This document shows positions 33,165-41,768 of a DNA stretch of 64,000 nt, one piece after another. Position numbers and translations under genes: made by a program. How positions within the stretch are numbered: the stretch's first letter is position 1; the number at the start of each line of letters is the position of its first letter. Source of the DNA: Chitinophagales bacterium (GTDB lineage: Bacteria; Bacteroidota; Bacteroidia; Chitinophagales; Saprospiraceae); contig JAFLBP010000024.1 of assembly GCA_017303875.1 (NCBI GenBank), positions 28,068 to 92,067 on the forward strand, read 5' to 3'. A model generated the notes under the pieces. It saw only the letters and a program-made list of their open reading frames with translations, was not told where the DNA came from and ran no database searches.

Positions 33165-33728
33165 TTATTGCCGGGTCAGCACGGCGCGTTGAAAAGCTGA
33201 AAAAGGAAAGGTTTGTACTTCGGGAATATCTTCCCCTTCATGCACGCTGTTGCCGGTTTGGCTGACGGGTTTTTCTTTCCCCGACATTACTTCAAAAACC
33301 ATTGTGCGTTCGTCGGTTTTTTCATAAGTACACAAAATGCGGTTGCCGCTCACTACAAACCAACACAACAATTTCGGTCCTGTGAGGTAAGATTCCATCA
33401 CAATGCTGTTGCGCTCATCCACGCGCCACAAGCCTTTTTCCGGCGCTACCGGAACCAGCTCGTAAGGACGCCAGTCTTTGCTTTTATCGCCATAAATAAT
33501 GCCGAAGGTGTAGCGCCCCTGGGTGGAGCTGTCTATCTGAAAAATTTCCAGACTCATGTCCACGCCAGGCCGGGGGCCGGTCGGAGAGTAAATCTGGAGA
33601 TGCCCCGACCAGGTGCCCGTCCAGGATGCCGGGAACTGATTCAGGGAGTCTTGTTTTTGAGCGGTAGCATAGGACGCGACCAGAAACAACAGTCCGATCG
33701 CAAGCGATAATTTAAATTTTTCCAACAT
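33165..33728 (-). CDS. Secreted protein of unknown function
   Basis: The protein has 187 residues from the ATG at 33728, which places a clear signal peptide (LSLAIGLLFLVASYATAQ) at the start; an upstream frame to 33785 has no such feature. The rest looks like a small beta-barrel-type domain (SWTGTWSGHLQIY, then VDMSLEIFQID, RYTFGIIYG and NSIVMESYLTG). This pattern is reminiscent of lipocalin-like fold proteins, but I do not recognise a family. The start overlaps the end of folB by 17 bp and the gene is in the same minus-strand run. Confidence 0.75.
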   Translation of the reverse strand: MLEKFKLSLAIGLLFLVASYATAQKQDSLNQFPASWTGTWSGHLQIYSPTGPRPGVDMSLEIFQIDSSTQGRYTFGIIYGDKSKDWRPYELVPVAPEKGLWRVDERNSIVMESYLTGPKLLCWFVVSGNRILCTYEKTDERTMVFEVMSGKEKPVSQTGNSVHEGEDIPEVQTFPFSAFQRAVLTRQ

Positions 33729-34224
33729 AGGTAACCATACAGTTGTCGCAGATGCAGCCGCCAAAACGGCGCTCCAGATGTTCACGGGAGGCAGGATGCA
33801 GGTTGGGGTGCCGTGCCCAGGCCGATTCCTGATCGTAAAGGATGAATTTTTTCTTGCAGGAGGGGCATTCTTTCATAAAGTCGAACTCTTCCTCCACCCA
33901 GGCTTGCGCCACGGGGCCGCCAACGGGCGGGTTGAGCTTGCGCACGCGGATGCGCATACCCTGCAATTGAAACTGATGCTTCATGCGTTTGACAATGCCG
34001 TTGAGGGCATGCTCAATGAGCTTGCGCGATTCCGACATTTCCAATTTGCACAAATGGTAAATGGTCTCGTAATTGATGGTTTTCGACAGATCATCCTGAA
34101 CGCCCGCGGTTGGCGGTACGCTGACGTAAAGATCTATCACAAACTCGGAGCCCAGCACCTGTTCGGCGTCGTGCACCCCAATTTTTGCATGAAATCGCAT
34201 GCCCTCCAGGGCTATCCAGGCCAT
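33712..34224 (-). CDS. folB: Dihydroneopterin aldolase with added zinc-ribbon-like tail
   Basis: FolB converts 7,8-dihydroneopterin to 6-hydroxymethyl-dihydropterin and glycolaldehyde in folate synthesis. Residues 1-116 are a normal FolB: IALEGMRFHAKIGVHDAEQVLG, SKTINYETIYHLC, SRKLIEHALNGIV and VRKLNPPVGG. Residues 118-170 are extra and Cys-rich: CPSCKKKFILYD, then WARHPNLHP and CICDNCM, giving two CxxC pairs like a zinc ribbon. FolB is normally about 120 residues, so this is an unusual fusion. The tail could bind nucleic acid, protein or simply zinc. Confidence 0.85.
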   Translation of the reverse strand: MAWIALEGMRFHAKIGVHDAEQVLGSEFVIDLYVSVPPTAGVQDDLSKTINYETIYHLCKLEMSESRKLIEHALNGIVKRMKHQFQLQGMRIRVRKLNPPVGGPVAQAWVEEEFDFMKECPSCKKKFILYDQESAWARHPNLHPASREHLERRFGGCICDNCMVTYVGKI

Positions 34225-34253
34225 AAATCAGTTTTTTTACAAACAAATGGATA

Positions 34254-34622
34254 TTACTCAATCAACTCGCGCAGCAATTCGCGCTTGCCGGCAAGGCCCG
34301 GACATTGCGCCTGCAGCCGCTGTTCAAATGCGACCACATCGGCGCCCTGCAATTTTCCATAACGGGCCAGCACGCTGCTCAGGCATTCGCGGGTTTGTTC
34401 ATATTGCTGCTCAATAGCGCCCATTTTTTGCATCAGCTCTACCGAACGGCTCGTGTCGGCAAGCATGGATTCCGCCTCGGCATTGAGCGATACCAGTGGC
34501 CCGGCACACTCGCAGTAAGCCTTGCTGAACTTGTCGAGCCGTACATCGGCCGGAGGGGCCTCATTGCAGGCAAAAAAAAGCAAAACCGGCAATAAAAAAA
34601 TCGATAAAGCAGTTTTGAGCAT
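34254..34622 (-). CDS. Small putative lipoprotein
   Basis: The 122-residue protein has a lipoprotein signal ending FFACNEAPP (Cys19). The mature part is helical with Cys pairs (YCECAG, ECLS, QCPG), so it may be disulfide-bonded in the periplasm. No family is recognised. It lies 29 bp upstream of folB on the same strand. Confidence 0.7.
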   Translation of the reverse strand: MLKTALSIFLLPVLLFFACNEAPPADVRLDKFSKAYCECAGPLVSLNAEAESMLADTSRSVELMQKMGAIEQQYEQTRECLSSVLARYGKLQGADVVAFEQRLQAQCPGLAGKRELLRELIE

Positions 34623-34771
34623 AGTTGCGCAACTTTAAAATGCAGCGACAAAGCTACCATTAAAAGCACATGTACACACTTAAAAGCCTGCAATCCTTCA
34701 CTTTTTTAGCTTAAAAAAGAATTTTAGGAAAAATATAACGCTTTAAAGTATACATGAATGTCACAGCTAAT

Positions 34772-34779
34772 TACATTTG
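34772..34779 (+). promoter_or_regulatory. -7 box upstream of the GYF_2 gene cluster
   Basis: TACATTTG matches TAnnTTTG, 98 bp upstream of the first GYF_2-CD225 gene. No -33 TTTG is seen at the right distance. The 255-bp gap 34623-34877 otherwise holds nothing recognisable. Confidence 0.4.
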
Positions 34780-34877
34780 CCTGACCAACATTTTACTGGC
34801 TTATTTGATGCTTCAACGGAAATAATACGCTGCAGATCAATAATGCCGAAAAACCATCACGAAAATCAACTTGCTCT

Positions 34878-35525
34878 ATGAACGAGAATGCTTCCTTTGG
34901 CGGGGATGAAAAAAAGTATTTTTATACGGACGGCCAACGTCAGTTCGGCCCTTTCACCCTCGATGAACTGCGTGCACAATCCATCTCCCGTGAAACCCGC
35001 GTCTGGTTTCAGGGCTTGGAAAACTGGACGGTCGCCGCTCAGGTTCCGGAATTAGCCGCCCTGTTTGCCGCGCCACAGCAACCCCCGCAGTATCAGCAGC
35101 CCCCTTACCAACAACAACCACCATACCAACAGCCGCCACAGCAAACACCGAACTACAACGCGCCGCCACAAGCGCCCGGATACGGCGGCGGCAATATCGG
35201 CAACTATAATACCCTCGACGGTGGCGTAAACGCCCCACCGCAAAATCCTTATCAGCAAACACCCGGATACGGCGAGCGCCCACCCAAAAACTGGTTGATC
35301 GAATCCATTCTCGCTACCCTGTTCTGTTGCTGGCCCTTCGCTATCGCTGGTATCGTTAATGCCGCTAAAGTTGACAGTCGCTTCTATGCAGGCGACTATG
35401 ATGGCGCAGAGCGCGCCGCTGCCGAAGCGAAAAAGTGGACAATGATCGCCTTCTGGTTAGGCATTTCCATCTTCGTTCTGTACTTCCTGTTCATCATCAT
35501 CGCTGCCGGCGCTGGTAGCCTGTAA
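34878..35525 (+). CDS. GYF_2 domain - CD225/dispanin fusion protein 1
   Basis: The 215-residue protein has three parts. Residues about 11-62 are a GYF_2 domain (KYFYTDGQRQFGPFTLDEL, then VWFQGLENWT), expected in the cytoplasm. Residues about 65-132 are a Pro/Gln/Tyr-rich linker. The C-terminal 80 residues are a CD225 domain (PPKNWLIESILATLFCCWPF, GDYDGAERAAAEAKKW) with a re-entrant or membrane segment and a second hydrophobic helix. GYF domains bind proline-rich peptides in known cases, so the domain could bind the linker of its own or a neighbouring copy (inference). The function is unknown. It starts a run of five related small genes. Confidence 0.9.
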   Translation: MNENASFGGDEKKYFYTDGQRQFGPFTLDELRAQSISRETRVWFQGLENWTVAAQVPELAALFAAPQQPPQYQQPPYQQQPPYQQPPQQTPNYNAPPQAPGYGGGNIGNYNTLDGGVNAPPQNPYQQTPGYGERPPKNWLIESILATLFCCWPFAIAGIVNAAKVDSRFYAGDYDGAERAAAEAKKWTMIAFWLGISIFVLYFLFIIIAAGAGSL

Positions 35526-35538
35526 ACCTTCTCAAACA

Positions 35539-36111
35539 ATGGAACCATTTCAGGAATACAGCGAAAAAAAATATTTCTACACCAACGGACAGAGTCAGTT
35601 CGGCCCTTTCACCTATCAGGAGCTCGGCATGCAGGGTATTACTCCCGCAACGCAGGTCTGGTATCAGGGGCTGGAAAACTGGACGGCCGCAGGCAGCTTG
35701 CCGGAACTGGCAGGTCTGTTCGCCGCTGCCAATAACACTTCTGTTCCGCCACCAACATCGGGATATTATGGCGGCAACTTCAACGACGGCAATACCCTCG
35801 ACGCCGGCGTGAATGCTCCGCCCCAAAATCCTTATCAGCAAGCACCGCCCTACGGCGAACGCCCGCCGAAAAACTGGTTGGTGGAGTCAATTCTGACCCT
35901 TTGCTGCTGCTGGCCCTTTTCTATCGCAGCCATCGTCAATGCAGCCAAGGTGGAATCCCGCTGGTATGCCGGCGACTACGACGGCGCCTACCGCGCTGCC
36001 GACGAAGCCAAAAAGTGGACAATGATCTCCTTCTGGGTTGGTATCGTGTTTGCCATTATCCGAATTATCATCATGGTGGGCACTACCGGCTCCCGATACG
36101 ACGCTTTTTAA
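35539..36111 (+). CDS. GYF_2 domain - CD225/dispanin fusion protein 2
   Basis: The 190-residue paralogue lies 13 bp after the first copy. It has the GYF_2 domain (KKYFYTNGQSQFGPFTYQEL, VWYQGLENWT), a shorter linker with a shared NTLDAGVNAPPQNPYQQ segment, and a CD225 domain (PPKNWLVESILTLCCCWPF, GDYDGAYRAADEAKKW). The linker tail and CD225 of copies 1 and 2 are nearly identical, which points to recent tandem duplication. Confidence 0.9.
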   Translation: MEPFQEYSEKKYFYTNGQSQFGPFTYQELGMQGITPATQVWYQGLENWTAAGSLPELAGLFAAANNTSVPPPTSGYYGGNFNDGNTLDAGVNAPPQNPYQQAPPYGERPPKNWLVESILTLCCCWPFSIAAIVNAAKVESRWYAGDYDGAYRAADEAKKWTMISFWVGIVFAIIRIIIMVGTTGSRYDAF

Positions 36112-36129
36112 ACCCCTCCGAAAGTACCT

Positions 36130-36714
36130 ATGTCAGACCTGAACGACGAGAGAAAATATTTTTATTCCGACGGCCAACGCCAGTTCGGCCCGTTTACCTT
36201 TCAGGAGCTGGCAGATCAGCGCATTTCGCGTAAAACGCAGGTTTGGTTTCAGGGCTTGGAAAACTGGACTCAGGCAGGTCAGGTGCCCGAATTGTCGGGT
36301 CTTTTTGCGCCGCCTGCGCCACCGCCGCAACAAACCTACACGCCGCCACCGCCGGCTTACGGCTCCCCGGGTACAGGGTACAATCCGCAAGGCAGCGGGC
36401 CTTATATGCCGCCGCCCCGACCCAACTACCAGTCTGTTAACCCGCCAACGCCGTCTTCACATTACATGTACCTGATTTTTTCAATCCTGAGTACTTTATT
36501 GTGTTGCCTGCCTTTGGGTATTGTGGGTACTGTTTTTTCGATTTTGTCGCTGACTCGCTGGAGTGAAGGCGATTACGACGGCTCTAACGCCGCCGCCAAC
36601 ACCTCCAAAAATATCCTGATCGCATCCGTAGTACTGGGATTCCTGACCATTATCGGTTATTTCGCGTTCATCTTTATGGTTGGTACCGGGGCTGCACTCG
36701 GATCAGGCTTTTGA
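36130..36714 (+). CDS. GYF_2 domain protein with CD225-like membrane domain 3
   Basis: The 194-residue third copy has a GYF_2 domain (KYFYSDGQRQFGPFTFQEL, VWFQGLENWT), a Pro-rich linker (PPAPPPQQTYTPPPPAYG), and a more diverged CD225-like C-terminus (SILSTLLCCLPLGIVGTVFS, EGDYDGSNAAANTSKNI). It starts 18 bp after copy 2. Divergence in the membrane domain suggests an older duplicate. Confidence 0.87.
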   Translation: MSDLNDERKYFYSDGQRQFGPFTFQELADQRISRKTQVWFQGLENWTQAGQVPELSGLFAPPAPPPQQTYTPPPPAYGSPGTGYNPQGSGPYMPPPRPNYQSVNPPTPSSHYMYLIFSILSTLLCCLPLGIVGTVFSILSLTRWSEGDYDGSNAAANTSKNILIASVVLGFLTIIGYFAFIFMVGTGAALGSGF

Positions 36715-36764
36715 AAACTTCATGTTCATTTGAAACATCATCTTCACATTAAAACACAAACGTC

Positions 36765-37052
36765 ATGTCAGATCAACTTAACACAGGCGGTCGTCCGCCG
36801 AAAAACTGGCTCGTTGAATCCATTCTTGCTACCCTTTTCTGCTGCCTCCCCTTGGGCATCGTGGGTATCATTAATGCTACCAAAGTAGAATCGCTGTGGA
36901 ACTCCGGCGACCATGCAGGCGCAGAAAAAGCAGCAGCAGATGCCAAAAAATGGACCATGCTGGGCTTCTGGATCGGCCTCGCCGTGATGGTCGTTTACAT
37001 CATCTTTGTATTTGTTATTGGTGTTGGCGCTGCAGCAAGTGGAGGCATGTAA
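36765..37052 (+). CDS. Solo CD225/dispanin family protein
   Basis: The 95-residue protein corresponds to the CD225 domain alone (PPKNWLVESILATLFCCLPL, GDHAGAEKAAADAKKW) without GYF_2. It has two hydrophobic segments and is probably an inner-membrane protein. It follows the three GYF_2 proteins by 50 bp. Eukaryotic CD225 proteins include the IFITM antiviral factors; the function of bacterial members is not established. Confidence 0.92.
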   Translation: MSDQLNTGGRPPKNWLVESILATLFCCLPLGIVGIINATKVESLWNSGDHAGAEKAAADAKKWTMLGFWIGLAVMVVYIIFVFVIGVGAAASGGM

Positions 37053-37063
37053 TTCCGCATTAC

Positions 37064-37432
37064 ATGCGTAAATTTTCCATTTACACCATTGTACTTTTAG
37101 TGTTGGCCGGATTGATTACGGTGTATGCCGTTTTCAATCCGGCTGAACATTATTTCCCCAAATGCCCGGTGTATTCTTTTACCGGACTAAAGTGTTCGGG
37201 CTGTGGCTCCCAGCGCGCCATTCACCACCTCCTCAATTTCCGTTTTGCGGAGTCTTTCCGCGAACACCCTTTGCTCTTGCCGGCCATTCCTTACCTCATA
37301 CTCGGCGCCATGATGGACAACACGAAGCTGGCTACCCGCTGGCCGCGCGTGCGCCGTATTTTTTTCGGCCCGGAAGCAATCTGGGTTGTTTTCTTTATTA
37401 TTGTGATCTTTACCATCGTCCGGAACCTCTGA
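37064..37432 (+). CDS. DUF2752 family membrane protein
   Basis: The protein is 122 residues from the ATG at 37064, 11 bp after the dispanin gene. A longer frame from 36896 overlaps that gene out of frame and is not real. Two or three membrane helices flank the family signature CPVYSFTGLKCSGCGSQRA. The CxxC-type cysteines may bind metal or form a disulfide. Dispanin and DUF2752 genes are often neighbours in Bacteroidota to my knowledge, suggesting a shared role. Confidence 0.88.
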   Translation: MRKFSIYTIVLLVLAGLITVYAVFNPAEHYFPKCPVYSFTGLKCSGCGSQRAIHHLLNFRFAESFREHPLLLPAIPYLILGAMMDNTKLATRWPRVRRIFFGPEAIWVVFFIIVIFTIVRNL

Positions 37433-37548
37433 TTGGTCCATTCCTGTTAAATTTTGTTGCGAAACCTTCCGATTTGGTTAAGTGCCGGTTAAGGCACTTT
37501 CAAGCTGTTTAAAAGGCGCTTTACTTTGTAGCAAAAATGCTTCATGCC

Positions 37549-37887
37549 ATGAAAAAGCTACTGCTGATCGCCTTGTATGCGGGTTTTATGCATACCCTCA
37601 ACGCTCAAATTTATGTGGAAGGCGTTGAACTCCAACCCACCAATACCGGCCATTATATCGAAATTGATCCGGCTTTTCGCTCCGACGGACATTGTATCTT
37701 CCATGTCGATTACGGGCAACCCACCGGACAAAACGATTACGTCTCCGATGCCCAGGGCAGGCGCCTTGACTTTCGCAGCGTGGTTGATGGCCTGAATATC
37801 TTCTATGCCAATGGCTGGGAGGTAGAAACGGTTTATTCGGTGGGCAATAACAATGCCCGCCGCTATTTGCTCAAGCGCCGTTTCTAA
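37549..37887 (+). CDS. Small secreted protein of unknown function
   Basis: The protein has 112 residues from the ATG at 37549; a possible start at 37537 adds four residues. A signal peptide (LLLIALYAGFMHTLNAQ) precedes a beta-rich domain with no recognised family. It has a TACTTTG-like sequence just upstream (37521-37530) and a strong hairpin after it, and it probably forms its own unit. Confidence 0.7.
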   Translation: MKKLLLIALYAGFMHTLNAQIYVEGVELQPTNTGHYIEIDPAFRSDGHCIFHVDYGQPTGQNDYVSDAQGRRLDFRSVVDGLNIFYANGWEVETVYSVGNNNARRYLLKRRF

Positions 37888-37895
37888 GAGCAGGT

Positions 37896-37930
37896 TCGGG
37901 AATAGCGGGTTCCATCCTCGCTATTCCCGA
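37896..37930. terminator. Bidirectional hairpin between convergent genes
   Basis: A 12-bp perfect GC-containing stem (37896-37907 with 37919-37930, 11-nt loop) directly follows the plus-strand gene. It lacks a T-run on either side, so it may be a weak terminator or an RNA end-protecting hairpin. Confidence 0.55.
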
Positions 37931-37971
37931 CATTATTATGTGTAAATTTGGAAATGCTATAGTTACGGCGC

Positions 37972-38340
37972 CTACATTGTTGTAGCCGCGCCTTCCTCAT
38001 CCGAAATTTTGAAATATTGGATGGCGTTTCGCTTCAGGCGTTTTTCCTGCTCATTGGCGCTTTCGGGCTGCATTTCCAGACATTGCCGAAAGTGTGGCCA
38101 GCCATCTTCATCGCGGCCGACAAATTCATAAAAGCCATCCTGCGAGAGCAGCGAGCAGACCCCGATATGCATTAGGTCCTGTTTTTCTTCTTTGGTAAAG
38201 TCGCGTTTCCAGCGGCCAAGCTCCTGAATACCGATCAAAAAAAGCACGGTATTGAGGTCGGGAGTGGTTTCGCGGCGCATGGCGGTACGTACATAATTTT
38301 GCACACGCGCCCATTCAAATTCAAATTGCCAGTCTTCCAT
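37972..38340 (-). CDS. Conserved-looking protein of unknown function
   Basis: The 122-residue, probably soluble and helical protein begins MEDWQFEFEWARVQNYVRT and contains LIGIQELGRWKRDFTKEEKQDLMHIG. No membrane segment, signal or catalytic motif is visible and no family is recognised. The Trp- and acid-rich composition and codon pattern look like a true gene. It is 33 bp after the MIase-like gene on the same strand. Confidence 0.7.
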   Translation of the reverse strand: MEDWQFEFEWARVQNYVRTAMRRETTPDLNTVLFLIGIQELGRWKRDFTKEEKQDLMHIGVCSLLSQDGFYEFVGRDEDGWPHFRQCLEMQPESANEQEKRLKRNAIQYFKISDEEGAATTM

Positions 38341-38373
38341 GTCTTGCCTTTACTTGTTGATGCGCCCAGGGCA

Positions 38374-38682
38374 TTAATTCATGGAGAAAGAGGTGCTTAC
38401 CGGCAAAGAAGTATGGTAAAAAGTTAGTTCACAAACCTGCATTTTCATATAGCGGGTAAGGGGCAGGCGATGCACGAGCTGGTACAATTCGCGTTCATCA
38501 TTGACGGAAAAAACCGCCCAAAGTTTGCCGGCTTCGAGCGAAAGGGTATAATTCAGAAGTTTACCGTCGTTAAACATCTGATTGACCGCAGCACGCTGAT
38601 GCGGGATAAGCCCGGTGAATTCATCCGGAATGTTCTGGGGCATGGTGAAATCCACCATATATTGCACTTGGTGTAGACTCAT
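38374..38682 (-). CDS. Muconolactone isomerase-like protein
   Basis: The 102-residue protein has the pattern of the muconolactone delta-isomerase (MIase) fold: YMVDFTMPQNIPDEFTGLIP, QRAAVNQMFNDGKLLNYTLS, KLWAVFSVNDERELYQLVHR and LPLTRYMKMQVCEL. No catechol pathway genes are nearby, so isomerase activity should not be assumed; such ferredoxin-like proteins often have other roles. Confidence 0.75.
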   Translation of the reverse strand: MSLHQVQYMVDFTMPQNIPDEFTGLIPHQRAAVNQMFNDGKLLNYTLSLEAGKLWAVFSVNDERELYQLVHRLPLTRYMKMQVCELTFYHTSLPVSTSFSMN

Positions 38683-38812
38683 GTCAAAATGGGTTCAAAA
38701 ATCGTGCAAATTTTCAGGAATATTCCTGTGAATGTCAATTCGTCAGGGAAGGTTTAACAAAAGTTTGTTATTCCGTCATTTTTGCCGTTTGCAGCCTTTT
38801 CGGAAAAAACTT

Positions 38813-39232
38813 TTATGGCAGCACCGCCATACATTTCAATTCAATGGCAATGGGCGTTGGGAGGCTGTCGATGCCCACGGTTGTCCTGCATGGCAGATTA
38901 TCCTTAAAATATTCTGCATAAATGCGGTTAAAGGTGTGAAAATCGCGCTCCATGTTGGTCAGAAACACCGTCACGTCAACCAGGTCTTCCCAGCGGGCGC
39001 CGGAGGCTTCCAGCACAGTGCGTACATTGCGGAAAACGGAGTGTACCTGCGCCTCAAAGTTGAAATTTAAATAATTGCCGCTCGGACTGCGCTCCAAGCC
39101 GGGCACACCGTCGGTTTCCGGATCGCGCGGGCCAATGCCGGAGAGAAAAAGCAGGTTGCCTACACGGCGTGCGTGTGGGTAAAGCCCAACAGGTTTGGGC
39201 GCGTTGTGTGCATCAATTTTTTCGCTTGCCAT
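38813..39232 (-). CDS. RidA family reactive imine deaminase
   Basis: RidA proteins hydrolyse enamine/imine intermediates released by PLP enzymes. The protein is 139 residues from the ATG at 39232; the frame is open to 39358 but that part overlaps the M14 peptidase end. Motifs are YPHARRVGNLLFLSGIGPRD, VFRNVRTVLEASGA, VDVTVFLTNM and the conserved Arg segment CRTTVGID, followed by PIAIELKCMA. The binding Arg is present. Confidence 0.93.
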   Translation of the reverse strand: MASEKIDAHNAPKPVGLYPHARRVGNLLFLSGIGPRDPETDGVPGLERSPSGNYLNFNFEAQVHSVFRNVRTVLEASGARWEDLVDVTVFLTNMERDFHTFNRIYAEYFKDNLPCRTTVGIDSLPTPIAIELKCMAVLP

Positions 39233-39266
39233 CAGATTTTGTATTTGCTTTGGTTTTGGAGCGGGT

Positions 39267-41768
39267 TCAGAAGAAAATAGCATTGGCGAGCAGCGCTTTT
39301 CCACTGTGCCAGAAACTGCGGAAAACAGGCGAGTCGACAAAATAAACAAAATCGCCACGCCCGGATTTTATGGCGCCGACAAGGGGAGTGTTTTGAAGGC
39401 GGGGTTTTATTTTGCTGCCGATAAATCCGTACGACGTATAGTTGCTTTCCAGAAAAATGCTCGCTTTGGCACGGGACGGCAACTCATAAACATCTGCGCT
39501 GGTTTTTAAAGAAAAATACTGTGTGTTCAGGCCAAAGCCAAGCGGATGGGTATTGTCGACACGCGCCTTTACAATTGCGCCGGGCAGCTGACTGCTGATG
39601 CGGCTGCGTTCCAGACTGGCATAAGGCACGAAATGATCATCTTCTTTCGGCATGGATTCCGACTTGGTTTTCATTTCAAAGGCATCGGCAAAAGTTTTGA
39701 CGGCATCTTCCAGGGCAATGAGGCGCCCGCCCTGACGCACCCAGTCGCGCAGGTCGTTGAGTTGGCGTTCACTGAGGTTGTAGTTGCCGCTGGCAAAGAT
39801 GAGCGTATTGTATCGAAGCAGATCGCCTTTGTTGATTTTGCCCGATGAGATGGCGCTGAAGGGAAACTTTAGTTCCCGTTCGAGATAAAACCACAAATGC
39901 CCGTAGGCATTGTCGTCGGCTTCCTCTCCATAAATAATGGCGATTTGAGGTTTTCGCACAAAATCATAAGCAGAAGATCCGAAATCAGGCCCGGAATTGG
40001 CATATCCGCTAAAAATAGGGTGCAATTCCACATTGCTTTCTTTAGCGGCCTGCTGCACTATTTTGTCCAGATCGGCAGCGTGCGCGCGGTTGTCGCCCCG
40101 CATAATAATCAGCGCGCCTTCGGTGAAATGCTGATCGCTCATGTCGAATGGTTTGGTCGCATAACGCACCATAAGTCCCTGCGGCAGCAATTTTCCGAGA
40201 AAAATATTTTCTGCAAAACCGCCGCGATGTACACACCAGGCGTATGGAGGCGCCGCAACGCGGGCTTCCGGCGCTACCCAGGGTGTGTAGGGCTTTTTGG
40301 CTTCAATTTTTTCCTTGATGGCGTAGGCGTCCAGGCCGTAAGCAAAAGGCAATGCCCAAGCGGTAATATCGTACGTAAGGGAATCCGACAGAAAAGGTTC
40401 CGGCTCAAAAAGTGCCTGAACAAAGGTTGATTTTGGCTGGTAAGCGCTGATCAGCACGTCGTTCGGGTTCAGCGAAACGCTGCTTTCTTTGCCGGTGGCA
40501 TAGTCAAAAGCTTTAACGCCGGAAAGTCCCGCCCCGACCCTCCCCACGCGAATACCGTGTAACTGGAGTAATTCGCAGAGTTTATTGACGGTGTTGGGGT
40601 CATTATTTTCCCGAATCACAAAGCTTTTATACTCACCTTGTGGTTGTTGCAGCGATTTTTCGTAGTATTCTCTGAAATTTTGTACAATTTTATCAGAATT
40701 TTTACTGCATACCTCAATTGTGGAGAGGCTGGTGGTCAGGTGGTGCTGAATGCGGTCGTACAGGGTGAGGGTGTCGCCGCCCTCTTTGAGCACGGCAACG
40801 CCGGCAGAAGAGTTACCGGCCTGCTCGTAGGTCATGCCAATGGCGCCGTTGAACATCGGATAGGTATCGCCGTAGGAAGGATAGAGGAGGTCAAAAACTT
40901 CTTTGGTAAAATAGAGCCATCCTTTTTCATCAAAATAACGGGCGTGGTTGCGGCCGATGTCGACCTGAAAGCGGCGCTGCCAGTTGCTGATGTATTTATG
41001 CGTGGGCTCGGCGGCCGGGGCAAAGTAGTAGGGGCTGTTAATGGATTGTTCGTGCAGGTCGGCGTGTACCTGCGGTAGCCAGCGTTGGTACAGCGTCACG
41101 CGCTGACGGGTTTCCGTTTGCGAGGCCCAGGCCCAGTCGCGGTTGAGGTCGAAGTGGTAGTGGTTGGTACGTCCGGAGGGCCAGGGTTCCTGATGTTCGC
41201 GGCTGTTGCGCTCCGGGGTGTTTTGCAGGTTACCGACCATTCGGTTCCAGTGCGTGTAGCGGTCATAGCCGTCGGGGTTAAGGGAGGGGTCGAGTACCAC
41301 GACGGTATTTTTGAGCCATTCGCGCAGGTTGGGATCATTTTGTGTGGCTAAACGCCAGGCCAGTTCCATGCTGCACTCCGATCCGGAGGCTTCATTGCCA
41401 TGTACGCTCATACTCAGCCAGACGATGACAACGGGGTTGTTCAGGTCGGGTTTGCCGTCGAGCATACCGGCCATGCGCAGGTTATTCTCGCGGATGGCCT
41501 CAAGGCGGCCAAGGTTTTCGGGGCTGGAGAATATTGCAATTTGCAGGGGTCGGGCTTCGTTACTTCGGCCGTATTGTTGCAGGCGCATGTTGGCCGGCGC
41601 GTTGGCGGCGAGATATTGAAAATAATCCACCTGCAAATGATGCGGCGTAAACTGCTCGCCGAGGCGATGCGGCAAAAACTCGTTTGGGGTTTGTAATGCC
41701 TGTGAAAAACCGGATTGGGCAAACAGGAGCAGTAAAACCAAAACTAAGGGGGGACGAACAGACGGCAT
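39267..41768 (-). CDS. M14 family zinc carboxypeptidase, secreted
   Basis: The protein is 833 residues from the ATG at 41768, giving a signal peptide (LVLVLLLLFAQSGFSQ); a start at 41798 adds ten residues before it. The carboxypeptidase domain is in the first half: VHGNEASGSECSMEL (His and Glu zinc ligands near residues 122-125), LDPSLNPDGYDR and the His of VHADLHEQSINSPYYF (near 240). The second half includes a flavodoxin- or glutaminase-like segment (LIFASGNYNLSERQLNDLRDWVRQGGRLI). It is probably a periplasmic or secreted peptidase. RidA follows 35 bp downstream. Confidence 0.92.
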   Translation of the reverse strand: MPSVRPPLVLVLLLLFAQSGFSQALQTPNEFLPHRLGEQFTPHHLQVDYFQYLAANAPANMRLQQYGRSNEARPLQIAIFSSPENLGRLEAIRENNLRMAGMLDGKPDLNNPVVIVWLSMSVHGNEASGSECSMELAWRLATQNDPNLREWLKNTVVVLDPSLNPDGYDRYTHWNRMVGNLQNTPERNSREHQEPWPSGRTNHYHFDLNRDWAWASQTETRQRVTLYQRWLPQVHADLHEQSINSPYYFAPAAEPTHKYISNWQRRFQVDIGRNHARYFDEKGWLYFTKEVFDLLYPSYGDTYPMFNGAIGMTYEQAGNSSAGVAVLKEGGDTLTLYDRIQHHLTTSLSTIEVCSKNSDKIVQNFREYYEKSLQQPQGEYKSFVIRENNDPNTVNKLCELLQLHGIRVGRVGAGLSGVKAFDYATGKESSVSLNPNDVLISAYQPKSTFVQALFEPEPFLSDSLTYDITAWALPFAYGLDAYAIKEKIEAKKPYTPWVAPEARVAAPPYAWCVHRGGFAENIFLGKLLPQGLMVRYATKPFDMSDQHFTEGALIIMRGDNRAHAADLDKIVQQAAKESNVELHPIFSGYANSGPDFGSSAYDFVRKPQIAIIYGEEADDNAYGHLWFYLERELKFPFSAISSGKINKGDLLRYNTLIFASGNYNLSERQLNDLRDWVRQGGRLIALEDAVKTFADAFEMKTKSESMPKEDDHFVPYASLERSRISSQLPGAIVKARVDNTHPLGFGLNTQYFSLKTSADVYELPSRAKASIFLESNYTSYGFIGSKIKPRLQNTPLVGAIKSGRGDFVYFVDSPVFRSFWHSGKALLANAIFF

